NCBI GenBank assembly: GCA_031253625.1
Contig: JAIRVZ010000030.1
Location: 1 to 50,178, forward strand
Direction of reading: 5' to 3'
Length of the DNA stretch: 50,178 nucleotides
Origin: Dysgonamonadaceae bacterium
GTDB lineage: Bacteria > Bacteroidota > Bacteroidia > Bacteroidales > Azobacteroidaceae
In this document: in pieces, positions 26,339 through 35,535 of the stretch
How the letters are laid out: every line of letters starts with the position of its first letter
Numbering within the stretch: position 1 is the stretch's first letter
Notes under the pieces: generated by a model
Databases searched by the model: none
What the model saw: the letters and a program-made list of their open reading frames with translations, nothing else
Told to the model about the DNA's origin: nothing
Translations under genes and position numbers: made by a program

Positions 26339-29131
26339 TTATAATCCTACCATTCTTCCTTTTGCTTTATCTATTTTTCTAAAAATAGCTTTTTCGATTT
26401 CAACAATGAAGAAAACTGCTACACCGAGCATAAATGGATATTGCCAATAATACAATGGCAATGGAGTTGTTCCAAATGCCTCGTTCATAAACGGCAGGTA
26501 AGTAATCGAACCTTGCAGGACAAATAGCAAAGCACAAACAATCCATACAGCTTTATTGCTAAACCAATTTTCTTTAAATGCATTTCCTCTGATACTGCGG
26601 CTGTTAAACAAGTGGAACATTTGAGCCATTACAATCGTTTGAAGGGTTATTGTCTCTATCAAAGCTTTTTTCTCTGCAAGTGACATTCCCATTTCAGTAA
26701 AAGTTTGTTCCAAACCGATGTTAATCCAAAGTGTCCAACCACCAATCAGAACCGACATGAAAATAATACGCCATATAAAATAACCGCTCAAGAGTGGTGT
26801 TTTGGGAGAACGTGGCGGTCGTTTCATTGTGCCCGGCTCTAATCTTTCGAATGCTAATGCCAACGAAATGGTTACAGATGTTACTAAGTTTACCCATAAT
26901 ATTTGAACAGGCGTAAGAGGCATTATCGTTCCAAAAAGAATGGCGGCTATGATTAAAAATGCCTCGGCTCCGTTGGTTGGTAAAATGAAAAGGATTGTTT
27001 TTTTCAAGTTGTCGTAAACTCTTCTGCCCTCTTCTACTGCGGCAACTATGGTGCTGAAGTTGTCATCGGCCAAAACAATTTCCGCAGCTTCTTTGGTTAC
27101 TTCGGTTCCTTTGATACCCATAGCAATACCGATGTCGGCTTTTTTCAATGCGGGAGCATCGTTCACGCCGTCGCCCGTCATAGCACAAATTATTCCGTTC
27201 GCTTGCAAGGCTTTTACCAATCGCAGTTTATGTTCGGGACTTGTGCGAGCAAACACATCATATTCCATTACGGCTTTTTGCATTTCTTCGTCAGACATTT
27301 TTTCCAAATCCTTTCCTTGCAATCCTTTTGAGCCATCGCCGATGCCGAGTTCTTTGGCTATGGTGCGTGCTGTATCGACGTGATCGCCGGTAATCATTTT
27401 TACGGTAATTCCTGCCTCTTTACATTTCTGAATAGCCTCGATTACTTCTTCACGCGGTGGGTCGATAATTCCTGCGAGTCCCAAGAATACAATTCCGTCG
27501 TGGATGTCGCTGTGGTCGATTGTCGTTACGCTTTTATCCACCACTTTGTATGCAGCTCCGATAGTTCGCTGTCCGCGTGTTGCGATTGCCGAAATTTGTC
27601 TTTCCCAATGTTCTTTTAAAAATGGTTCTTGGCCTTTCTCGGTTTCCTCAAATTCCGACATTTCCATTAATTTATCCGGCGCTCCTTTGATGTAAATAAC
27701 ATTGTGGTCGTCTTTTTCTACCAAAGTAGCCATATATTTGTATTCGGAATCGAAAGGAATTGTCGAAATCCGATTCATTGGCGCATGGTTAATAGTTGCT
27801 TTGTGAAACAACGTAACCAAAGAGCCTTCGGTCGGGTCGCCGTTTATTTGCCAAAATCCGTCTTCATCTTGAATCAAAGATGCTTCGTTACAAATATTAA
27901 ATGCTTTGATAAGTTCATTCAATACGGGTTCTTGTGCAAAATCCACTTTTGGACAAGATTCACGCACTGTTGTTTCGTTTCTACAATCAGCATTATCGTA
28001 ATTTGTATAAATATCTCCTTCGGGAGCATAGCCTGTTCCGGTTACAAAGTATTCGCCGTTTCTTGTTTCCAGCGTTTTTACAGTCATTTCGTTTTTGGTC
28101 AGCGTTCCGGTTTTATCCGAACAAATGACGGAAACCGAACCCAGCGTTTCAACCGAGGGCAGGGTGCGGACAATACTGTTTCTTTTTGCCATATTTTGCA
28201 CTCCAATGGAAAGAATTATCGCCAAAATGGCGGGCAATCCTTCGGGGATGGCAGCAATAGCAAGTCCGATAACCGACAATAACAATTCGTATGTTTCGTA
28301 ATTTCTGAAGAAATAGCCAAAAAGATAAATCAGTGCAGCACCGCCCACGATTACGAAAGAAATCATTTTCCCGAATTTAGCAGTTTGTTTCAATAATGGG
28401 GTTGTCAATTCTTCAACGTTGGACATCATTTGATTGATTTTTCCCAACTCCGTGTTTGCACCTGTGGCAATCACGATGCCCGTTCCCGTACCTGCACTTA
28501 CCGTTGTACCGGAGAATGCCATATTAATACGATCTCCAAGTTCGGTGTTTTCGGGCAAAGCGTTCACTTTTTTCTCCGTCGGTACGGATTCTCCCGTAAG
28601 TGCTGATTCTTCTACGCGTAAATTGTCGGCTTTGAAAAGTCGCAAGTCGGCAGGAATTTTATCACCCGGACTTATAAACACAATATCTCCAACAGTTAAA
28701 TCCGACGCATCGATTTCCATACGCTTGCCGCCACGAATTACTTGAGCCTTTAGCGAAAGCATTTTCTTGATGTTTTCCAACGCTTTTTCCGCCTTATTTT
28801 CTTGGAAATAGCCTATTGAGGCATTTACTACGGCAACGATTAAGATGATAATGGCATCGAGAGGACCTTTTACGAAAAAAGTAACGATTGCCGCCACGAA
28901 AAGGATATAAATGAGTATGTCATTAAAATGTTTTAGGAACTTAATGATTTCACTCTTTTTCCTCTTCTCGGGTAAAAGGTTCTTCCCGAAGGTTTGCAAC
29001 CTTTCGTTTACTTCATTTTCCGATAGCCCTTCCATACTGTTTGAATCAGTTAAATTAATAACTTCCTCAATCTCAATAGAATGCCAATTCCTCTTTTCAT
29101 CTATAAGATTTTTCTTTACATCCGCTTTCAT
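26339..29131 (-). CDS. Cation-translocating P-type ATPase (P2-type)
   Basis: This 930-aa pump has the whole P2 layout: an N-terminal cation-ATPase domain (about 14-80), an actuator domain with LTGES (178-182), and M4 with the PEGLPA ion-site motif (Glu298). The phosphorylated Asp339 is in CSDKTGTLTKNE, and TGDGVNDAPALKKADIG is the hinge. M5 has NGAEAF, with the Asn and Glu expected for Ca2+ site residues. M6 reads NLVTSVTISLAL, with Ser where SERCA has the key Asp. Ion specificity may therefore differ from classical Ca2+ pumps. The gene stands alone, divergent from DUF1573. Confidence 0.93.
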   Translation of the reverse strand: MKADVKKNLIDEKRNWHSIEIEEVINLTDSNSMEGLSENEVNERLQTFGKNLLPEKRKKSEIIKFLKHFNDILIYILFVAAIVTFFVKGPLDAIIILIVAVVNASIGYFQENKAEKALENIKKMLSLKAQVIRGGKRMEIDASDLTVGDIVFISPGDKIPADLRLFKADNLRVEESALTGESVPTEKKVNALPENTELGDRINMAFSGTTVSAGTGTGIVIATGANTELGKINQMMSNVEELTTPLLKQTAKFGKMISFVIVGGAALIYLFGYFFRNYETYELLLSVIGLAIAAIPEGLPAILAIILSIGVQNMAKRNSIVRTLPSVETLGSVSVICSDKTGTLTKNEMTVKTLETRNGEYFVTGTGYAPEGDIYTNYDNADCRNETTVRESCPKVDFAQEPVLNELIKAFNICNEASLIQDEDGFWQINGDPTEGSLVTLFHKATINHAPMNRISTIPFDSEYKYMATLVEKDDHNVIYIKGAPDKLMEMSEFEETEKGQEPFLKEHWERQISAIATRGQRTIGAAYKVVDKSVTTIDHSDIHDGIVFLGLAGIIDPPREEVIEAIQKCKEAGITVKMITGDHVDTARTIAKELGIGDGSKGLQGKDLEKMSDEEMQKAVMEYDVFARTSPEHKLRLVKALQANGIICAMTGDGVNDAPALKKADIGIAMGIKGTEVTKEAAEIVLADDNFSTIVAAVEEGRRVYDNLKKTILFILPTNGAEAFLIIAAILFGTIMPLTPVQILWVNLVTSVTISLALAFERLEPGTMKRPPRSPKTPLLSGYFIWRIIFMSVLIGGWTLWINIGLEQTFTEMGMSLAEKKALIETITLQTIVMAQMFHLFNSRSIRGNAFKENWFSNKAVWIVCALLFVLQGSITYLPFMNEAFGTTPLPLYYWQYPFMLGVAVFFIVEIEKAIFRKIDKAKGRMVGL

Positions 29132-29201
29132 CTCTTTTAATGTTTTTATGAAGATTTTTTATACAAATTACTTACCTTAATCATACTACAGATTTGATGT
29201 G

Positions 29202-29231
29202 CAAAATTAGATATTTTTCTCGCATTGCAAT
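29202..29231 (-). promoter_or_regulatory. Promoter of the P-type ATPase gene
   Basis: On the minus strand ATTG, an 18-nt spacer and TAATTTTG stand about 70 bp before the ATG. Confidence 0.5.
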
Positions 29232-29282
29232 ATAGAAACTAACGTTAACTTAATTTAAATGATAATTTTTCGGATTTATTTT

Positions 29283-29290
29283 TAACTTTG
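29283..29290 (+). promoter_or_regulatory. -7 element of the DUF1573-meaB operon
   Basis: TAACTTTG matches TAnnTTTG and lies 59 bp before the DUF1573 ATG. A T-run sits at the -33 position instead of a clear TTTG. Confidence 0.4.
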
Positions 29291-29349
29291 TCCGGTTTTA
29301 TTAGTCTATTTTCAGACACTCATATTTAATTACAATAATTTTGGAAAAA

Positions 29350-29814
29350 ATGAAACGTACAGGAATTTTGATAGCATGTATGCTTTTCGGGTTCACGTTA
29401 ACATTCGCGCAAGGAAAAGCAGGTATCAGTGTTTCGGAAACAACACACGATTTCGGAACCGTTTATGAAGAAGATGGCAATGCCACCCATGAATTTATTA
29501 TTACGAATACGGGAGATGCTCCTCTGGAAATCACCCGCGCAACAGCCACTTGTGGTTGCACTACTCCCGATTGGACAAAAACACCGATTGAACCGGGAAA
29601 AACAGGAACCGTTAAAGTTTCTTATATGACTAAAAATCGTATTGGCCCTATCTCCAAATCGGTTTCTATTTATTCAAATGCTCAAGAAGCTCCTTTAGTA
29701 GTACACATTAGAGGTCAAGTAGCGTCAAAATCTGCTACTAATACGCAACAATCCAGACCAGTTGATGTGCAGCTTAAACAAAACCCTGTAAGCATTGAGC
29801 CGGCTAAAAAATAA
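29350..29814 (+). CDS. DUF1573 domain-containing secreted protein
   Basis: This 154-aa protein has a signal peptide (MKRTGILIACMLFGFTLTFAQG). One DUF1573 domain follows (about 25-125), an Ig-like fold with the hallmarks THDFGTVYEEDG, FIITNTGDAPLEI and ATCGCTTPDW. The family is common in Bacteroidota envelopes; the role is unknown. A TTG at 29341 could also start translation, but the ATG gives a better signal peptide. Its stop overlaps the meaB ATG by 1 bp. Confidence 0.9.
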   Translation: MKRTGILIACMLFGFTLTFAQGKAGISVSETTHDFGTVYEEDGNATHEFIITNTGDAPLEITRATATCGCTTPDWTKTPIEPGKTGTVKVSYMTKNRIGPISKSVSIYSNAQEAPLVVHIRGQVASKSATNTQQSRPVDVQLKQNPVSIEPAKK

Positions 29815-30908
29815 TGATGCATCATCCGGAAAATGACCCTCAATATGCCGGGTTGGCTGTAAATAAAGGGATTGTACAACCGCCTTCCATCAATCCGTAT
29901 TTAAAAAAGAAACAACGTAAAGCTTATACCCCTTCGGAATATATAGAGAATATCCTGAAGGGGAATATTACTTTATTGAGTCAAGCTGTTACTTTGATCG
30001 AAAGCAGTAAATACGAACATCAACAGATTGCTCAGGAAATTATTGAAAAATGCCTTCCTTATTCGGGGAATTCTCAACGTATCGGTATCACAGGCGTTCC
30101 GGGTGCCGGAAAAAGTACTTCGATTGATGCTTTCGGGATGCATCTTATCCACGATAAAAACAGAAAATTAGCAGTTTTGGCAATAGACCCAAGTAGCGAG
30201 CGCACGAAAGGCAGTATTTTGGGCGACAAAACGAGGATGGAAGAACTGTCACGCGAGCCTAACGCTTTTATCCGCCCTTCACCGTCGGCAGGCTCTCTGG
30301 GAGGTGTCGCACGCAAAACCCGCGAAACAATTATTCTTTGCGAAGCTGCCGGATTTGATACGATTTTCGTAGAAACTGTCGGTGTAGGGCAATCGGAAAC
30401 GGCCGTACACTCTATGGTCGACTTCTTCCTCTTAATCCAATTAGCCGGAACCGGTGATGAATTGCAAGGAATTAAACGCGGAATCATGGAAATGGCCGAC
30501 GGAATTATTGTCAATAAGGCCGATGGAAGTAATGTTGATAAAGCCAAATTAGCTGCCACTCAATTTAAAAATGCACTGCATCTTTTCCCCATGCCCGACT
30601 CCGAATGGTTACCCAAAGTATTAACTTATTCGGGATATTATAAAATCGGAATCCCCGAAATTTGGCAAATGGTCGATGAGTATTTCTCTTTCGTAAAAGC
30701 CAACGGATATTTTGATTTCAAACGGAACAATCAGGCCAAATACTGGATGTATGAAAGTATTAATGAACAACTGAAATCCAATTTTTACCAAAACGAAAAC
30801 ATCGAAAAAGCGTTGAAAATCAAGGAACAACAGGTGCTAAATTCCGAAATCAGTTCGTTTGTCGCTGCCAAACAGATGTTGGATTTGTATTTTGGAGGTA
30901 CACGGTAA
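29814..30908 (+). CDS. meaB: Methylmalonyl-CoA mutase-associated GTPase MeaB
   Basis: This G3E-family GTPase loads and protects the adenosylcobalamin cofactor of methylmalonyl-CoA mutase. The 364-aa protein has the P-loop GVPGAGKST, LAIDPSSERTKGSILGDKTRM, FVETVGVGQSE (Walker B region) and the NKADG motif for guanine. The C-terminal dimerisation arm is present. The mutase genes are not in this window, so the succinate-propionate pathway is inferred only. It ends 7 bp before a convergent gene. Confidence 0.95.
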   Translation: MMHHPENDPQYAGLAVNKGIVQPPSINPYLKKKQRKAYTPSEYIENILKGNITLLSQAVTLIESSKYEHQQIAQEIIEKCLPYSGNSQRIGITGVPGAGKSTSIDAFGMHLIHDKNRKLAVLAIDPSSERTKGSILGDKTRMEELSREPNAFIRPSPSAGSLGGVARKTRETIILCEAAGFDTIFVETVGVGQSETAVHSMVDFFLLIQLAGTGDELQGIKRGIMEMADGIIVNKADGSNVDKAKLAATQFKNALHLFPMPDSEWLPKVLTYSGYYKIGIPEIWQMVDEYFSFVKANGYFDFKRNNQAKYWMYESINEQLKSNFYQNENIEKALKIKEQQVLNSEISSFVAAKQMLDLYFGGTR

Positions 30909-30915
30909 CCAAAAT

Positions 30916-31761
30916 TTATTTTGGAATCTCTATTTTAGCATCAAACGGATATTTCAAGTTTTTTGTCGAAGTTAATTCGGCCTCGGCCGCACCGATTTTT
31001 AATTTTGCACGCAGTTTGAGGGGAATATGGTTTTGATCATCGCTAATCCATACTTCCATTGCATTTTTAGGTTCTGTGAAAGCAGGGTCGATGATGTCGA
31101 TTCCGAATTTTAATGCTTTATATTTTATGGAGCCTTTATCTAAAAAGGCTTGCCCAATGTATCTTACGCTCATGGGAACCACGTCTCTGCCGACAAAAGT
31201 AGTCAAACCAAATGTATCTCCCGGTTTCAAGTCGCAATAATCCAATGTTCGGACAAAAGTAAAAATACCCAACATATCATATCCGACACCTTTTGCCGTG
31301 AGCAATGTGTCGAATCTCACATCTCCATCTCTAACTCTTTTGGATCGTACTGTAGTTGAAGTTGTCGAAAAATTCTTGTAATCAATATCTTCGATATAAC
31401 TTGTTTTTCCTTCATTCAAATATTTTCGATGGAAGACCGGGATTAACTCCGGAGTAAAATGAGTATACAACGTATCTTTCATCCTGTAGGCCGCATCTAC
31501 AACCCCGACTGTTTTGAATGACAAAGAGGTTCTGATAGCCGGTTCTCCTCTAAATATATGATCTTTTATTGAGTACTGGGCAGTACCGGCTTTGACCATC
31601 ACAATTCCATATTTATATTGGATAGAGAAATCCAATTGTTCTCCCGATTGAAACGGTAAATCTTGCTGTGCAAACAAGGTCGAAGAGTAAACCAATATGC
31701 TTACAACGAATACACCAAAGGCTTTACTTCTTTTCATTAAGTTTCTGATTATATTCTTCAT
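30916..31761 (-). CDS. DUF3108 domain-containing exported protein
   Basis: This 281-aa protein has a signal peptide ending near AQQ and a DUF3108 domain over most of its length (FQSGEQLDFSIQYKYGIVMVKAGTA through VWISDDQNHIPLKLRAKLKIG). DUF3108 proteins are periplasmic or outer-membrane beta-rich proteins of unknown function. The longest start overlaps the upstream gene by 38 bp. The ATG at 31737 (MKRSKAFG) overlaps by 14 bp and also gives a good signal peptide. It is the last gene of a three-gene envelope operon. Confidence 0.9.
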   Translation of the reverse strand: MKNIIRNLMKRSKAFGVFVVSILVYSSTLFAQQDLPFQSGEQLDFSIQYKYGIVMVKAGTAQYSIKDHIFRGEPAIRTSLSFKTVGVVDAAYRMKDTLYTHFTPELIPVFHRKYLNEGKTSYIEDIDYKNFSTTSTTVRSKRVRDGDVRFDTLLTAKGVGYDMLGIFTFVRTLDYCDLKPGDTFGLTTFVGRDVVPMSVRYIGQAFLDKGSIKYKALKFGIDIIDPAFTEPKNAMEVWISDDQNHIPLKLRAKLKIGAAEAELTSTKNLKYPFDAKIEIPK

Positions 31762-33643
31762 ATTTCGCTCTATTTGTACTTTTTTGTTGGGGTTTGTTTT
31801 TCGTTATTTCTAAAGGCTTTTGCTGTATAATGGGAATTTCATGAATATTCCAAGTTTGTTCTACTTCCCAATTTTGCCGGATGTCGAAAAACTCGTGATA
31901 ATAAAAAACCGGTTCGGGTTGTCGTCTTTCCCTGAAATTTCCGGTGTCCCATCGTCCGTTTCCATTCCAATCAACGATATAGCGAAGATAATATTTCCCC
32001 GGCTTAAGGTTCGGGAATGAGAGTTCTCCGTTTCGCAAGATTGCACGCCTCACAACCTTATCGGAGCCATCCAACAATTCACCGACTCCGGGAATCCCAC
32101 CATCTCCTTCAATTGCAACATATAAATGTCCGTAATCTTCTTCTCTTTTGAATTTGATTCTGTGTTCTTTTTTATCATTCCATTTGCCGTAAATGCTTGT
32201 AAATGCGGCCGAATCAATACTTATTCGGTATTCTTTTTCGTAGGGCCATTTTTTATTGACCCAAAAAGAACGGGGATTCAGGCTGTCGGCAAGAATCGGG
32301 AAATTCTGCACTTTCCACGAAGTGTCGACCTTTTCTTCTATCTTAATTAATCGGGGGTCGAAGTTTAACAACGGCTCGGAAAATGTTATTTTCAGTGTAT
32401 CGAAAACATCCATTGAGGTACTTCCGGATATATTAATATCCAGAAAAACGATTTTCGGTTCTTCTCCTTTTTTCAGTTTGGGAGGTTGCGGTTTAACTCT
32501 TTGAACCAATTTCAATGTATCTGTGAAAGAACTTAAAAGATTCATCGAATCGGTTTTCAGGTAATTAACCTCTAACTTTAGCGTATCTCTTTGGATTACT
32601 AACGAATCGGTAATCCAGTAGATAATGTTTTTACGGTCTTGGGAAATCTCCCGAATATACCATTCTCCGGATTCTTCTCTGTCGAATAAGGTGATTTCCG
32701 GTAGTGAGTCAACCGGGGCATTAAACGGGAGTGTAAATTTGTGTGCCTCATTACGTTCCGGTCGCGACATAAATTGCCTCACAAAGTCTTCTTGAAACAA
32801 AAACAGAAGAATATCATCGGGCAAAAAACGCGTGTATGGAGTTTCTATAATCGTGTCTATTGCTAATTTGAGAGTATCTGTCCAAACGGTATCCATACGA
32901 ATTTCATGTCTGAAAGTCGGAACAATCAGGCTGTCGTAAAAGGCAATAGCTTTGTCCGGCTGGTCAAATTTATAACTTCGATTCAAATCATTAAGCGCAA
33001 AAATCCGGTAAGTTCCCGGGCTCACATTCCGCACCCAAAAATCACCTTGGTCGTTGGTTCTTGTTGTTCTTCTGAAAATTTCGGTTATAAAAGCCGAATC
33101 TTCCAAATTGGTATGCAATCCGATGACAATACTAGGCATTGGCTCCAAATTCTCGGCATTTAATAAACGTCCTGCAATTATCAGCGAATCGACTGTTTCT
33201 CCGGTTGAAAATGCGAAAGTGAAACCTTCCAATACATTTTTTTCGTTATTATCGGCTATAGCATTTGTAAAATCAATGGTGTAAGTTGTATTCGGCCAAA
33301 GGGTATCTCTTAATTCTATCTTGATTCTATTACCCAGAGCACGGATGATTGGAAGTTGTTTTTGAGGTGGTGTGATAATGACTCTTTCAGACGGTTTTTC
33401 TAACACTATCAACTCATCGAAAATAATCTCTATTTTATTACCGGTAAATCCGATAGCATTAGGTTCAGGAGTACTTGAAACAAAACGAGGAGGTGTAATA
33501 TCATAAGCTCCTCCACCCGGACTTCCCATGCTGGCACACGCATATAAACCGCAAACCGCAAAACAGATTGCTACAATTGCAAATAAAGTCTCTTTTATTC
33601 GTGAAATATACTTATCAATCATATTTAAAATTTCAATTGACAA
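31724..33643 (-). CDS. Ig-like (Big_5) domain lipoprotein
   Basis: This 639-aa lipoprotein has an N-terminal hydrophobic segment and lipobox LYAC. The GSPGGGAYDITPPRFVSSTPEPNAIGF motif that follows is typical of a conserved Bacteroidota family. An Ig-like Big_5 domain lies at about 50-150, a carboxypeptidase-regulatory-like stretch at about 160-230 (GTYRIFALNDLN), further beta domains in the middle, and GKYYLRYIVDWNGNGRWDTGNF near the end. An alternative start is 33622 (MIDKY). It sits 27 bp after the DUF2851 gene and overlaps DUF3108, so the three genes probably act together in the envelope. Confidence 0.88.
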   Translation of the reverse strand: MSIEILNMIDKYISRIKETLFAIVAICFAVCGLYACASMGSPGGGAYDITPPRFVSSTPEPNAIGFTGNKIEIIFDELIVLEKPSERVIITPPQKQLPIIRALGNRIKIELRDTLWPNTTYTIDFTNAIADNNEKNVLEGFTFAFSTGETVDSLIIAGRLLNAENLEPMPSIVIGLHTNLEDSAFITEIFRRTTRTNDQGDFWVRNVSPGTYRIFALNDLNRSYKFDQPDKAIAFYDSLIVPTFRHEIRMDTVWTDTLKLAIDTIIETPYTRFLPDDILLFLFQEDFVRQFMSRPERNEAHKFTLPFNAPVDSLPEITLFDREESGEWYIREISQDRKNIIYWITDSLVIQRDTLKLEVNYLKTDSMNLLSSFTDTLKLVQRVKPQPPKLKKGEEPKIVFLDINISGSTSMDVFDTLKITFSEPLLNFDPRLIKIEEKVDTSWKVQNFPILADSLNPRSFWVNKKWPYEKEYRISIDSAAFTSIYGKWNDKKEHRIKFKREEDYGHLYVAIEGDGGIPGVGELLDGSDKVVRRAILRNGELSFPNLKPGKYYLRYIVDWNGNGRWDTGNFRERRQPEPVFYYHEFFDIRQNWEVEQTWNIHEIPIIQQKPLEITKNKPQQKSTNRAKYEEYNQKLNEKK

Positions 33644-33670
33644 AAATACAAGTTTAGCGTGACAATATTG

Positions 33671-34936
33671 CTATTTTGACAAAAGTTTATGACCAATCCG
33701 GCAAAATACGCATTTCTTTTTTTCGCAATATTCTTTTTGAAGTTGAATCAGCGCTTGCGAATCTCCCGCATGAACAGGCATGATACCAACTTTTGCAAAT
33801 TCATTGACTATATAATTGCATTCGGGTTTAATCGACTCCAATAATTGAATAGCTCTTTCCTGCAAAACCGGTTGGCGTTTTATTTTTCCGTAAGTGAATA
33901 AAACAGGTACGACGGTATTGATAAGAATTGCATTTTGAGCCGACAAGCCGATTATTTTCTTTCGTTCGGAAGAAGTTTTTCCAAACAGATAATGCGTATC
34001 CCAATATTCGCTTAATTCGGCAATAAAAAGGGTTCGTAAAGATTGTATGTCGTCTGTTTCGAGCATTTTGGAAAAAAGAGATTCTTGTGTTCGCACCAAT
34101 GTTGCCAATTGAGCAATCTTGATGTGGGGAAAATTGCTCGGCCTAATTCTCAGGCTTTTGAAAATATGTGATTCCAAGGGATTCAGCTTGAATTTTTTTC
34201 GCAAGAAATCGTATTCTTTTTTCAAAGAGCGATAATAATCGTCTTTATCATCGTCTTCGTTGAGCAAACCTGCTTGTCCGAAGAATAATGCCTCGACTTG
34301 CAACAAGGAATCTTTATGTTTCATCACATACCTTAAAGGTAGATTTCTTGCTAAACGCTCGAAAGCGTCGTTATTGATTCCGAATCCAAAATTTCGGGAT
34401 AATGTGATATAGAATACATCTCCCCAACCATCTTTGTAATCTTTTAATAATTTGAATAAATCATTGGTTTTCCTTTCCAAGCGTTCGATAAGTAACGCAT
34501 TCAACCAATCTGTCAAATAAAGATTCGGGACATCTCTGATTTGACACAAGCACGGAATCAATGTGTTTCTGTTTAAAAGATATTCGTAGTTTTCTTTAAC
34601 CTTTGGCGGAATTTGCAAAACCAATTGAGGTATTTTGTGTCCGTTTTCAGATTGAATTTCCATGTCGATATTTTCTACCACATGAAGAATTACAGAATTA
34701 TACACTTTGTCGGTATGATGCCCGTGTTTAACCCAATCGGAAGAGCAAAGGTGCATTTCTACATCTCCCGCCCAAGTTTCGTTACCAAGACGTATTTTTG
34801 CATTGAAGAAATCGGGTCCTGCATGGGTATTGTGAATTCCCTGGTCGATAACTAAAACCGGTATTCCGGAAGATGTTGAGAAAGATTCGGCATTATATAG
34901 CTTGTGTTTCCAAACATAATGAAATAAACTTTCCAT
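33671..34936 (-). CDS. DUF2851 family protein
   Basis: This 421-aa cytoplasmic protein is of a family found mainly in Bacteroidota. It begins MESLFHYVWKHKLYN and includes GPDFFNAKIRLGNETWAGDVEMHLCSSDWVKHGHHTDKVYNSVILHVV. The C-terminus has a Cys cluster (EYCEKKKCVFCRIGH) that may bind metal. The family has no firm function. The gene leads the operon with the lipoprotein and DUF3108. Confidence 0.9.
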   Translation of the reverse strand: MESLFHYVWKHKLYNAESFSTSSGIPVLVIDQGIHNTHAGPDFFNAKIRLGNETWAGDVEMHLCSSDWVKHGHHTDKVYNSVILHVVENIDMEIQSENGHKIPQLVLQIPPKVKENYEYLLNRNTLIPCLCQIRDVPNLYLTDWLNALLIERLERKTNDLFKLLKDYKDGWGDVFYITLSRNFGFGINNDAFERLARNLPLRYVMKHKDSLLQVEALFFGQAGLLNEDDDKDDYYRSLKKEYDFLRKKFKLNPLESHIFKSLRIRPSNFPHIKIAQLATLVRTQESLFSKMLETDDIQSLRTLFIAELSEYWDTHYLFGKTSSERKKIIGLSAQNAILINTVVPVLFTYGKIKRQPVLQERAIQLLESIKPECNYIVNEFAKVGIMPVHAGDSQALIQLQKEYCEKKKCVFCRIGHKLLSK

Positions 34937-34989
34937 GATTATTTTGGCTTTTGAGGTTTGATTATTAACGAAATAAGTAATCCCGTAAT

Positions 34990-35452
34990 TTATTTTTTAT
35001 TTTGTCTGACAGAATGTTTGAATTTCATCAAAGCAAAATTGATTTCGATACTTGTTTCTGTATCGGTTACTTGCATATCGTCGCTAAGAATACCAGTGAT
35101 AATTTCTCCACTCTTTTGCATCAGAGATTTTTGTTTGGGCTCTTCCGAAACTCGCGATAATTCGGCAATAGTATGTGATAATTCCCGAATTTTGGTAAAT
35201 ACATTTAGGTAATTTTTTTTTACCACCTCTATTTGAAGTCAAAAATTTTGACTTCAAATTTGACCACTCTTCTTTATTTAGTGGAATAATGTATCCTCTT
35301 GGAAACTTTGCGGGATTGTTTTTTACTGCTTGATTGATTTCTTTGGTTTCTACACCATACAAAATAGCAACATCGCTATCTAATATTACATTCTGATTAC
35401 GGATGGTTAGAATCTTTTCTTCTACCTGATTGAATTGCATTATTTTCTCCAT
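34990..35452 (-). pseudogene. Decayed ORF6N protein gene (frameshift plus internal deletion)
   Basis: The start MEKIMQFNQVEEKILTIRNQ is nearly the same as in the intact gene at 175-729. The frame then breaks at a run of nine A (35213-35221 as T on the plus strand). One A fewer joins RGGKK to NYLNVFTKIRELSHTIAEL and the normal ending TDTETSIEINFALMKFKHSV. Compared with the intact copy, about 30 residues between two FTK-like sites are missing (the KKGCYMLATILKSPKAT part), so a deletion also occurred. It could be a phase-variable or sequencing-affected gene, but the deletion argues for decay. A -7 element TACATTTG lies at 35489-35496 (minus). Confidence 0.8.
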
Positions 35453-35535
35453 GACAATTTTGATTTTTGGGGTTTGATTATAATGGGACAAATGTATCAA
35501 TAAAAACGAATAAAATATGTATTTTTGCAAGAAAA

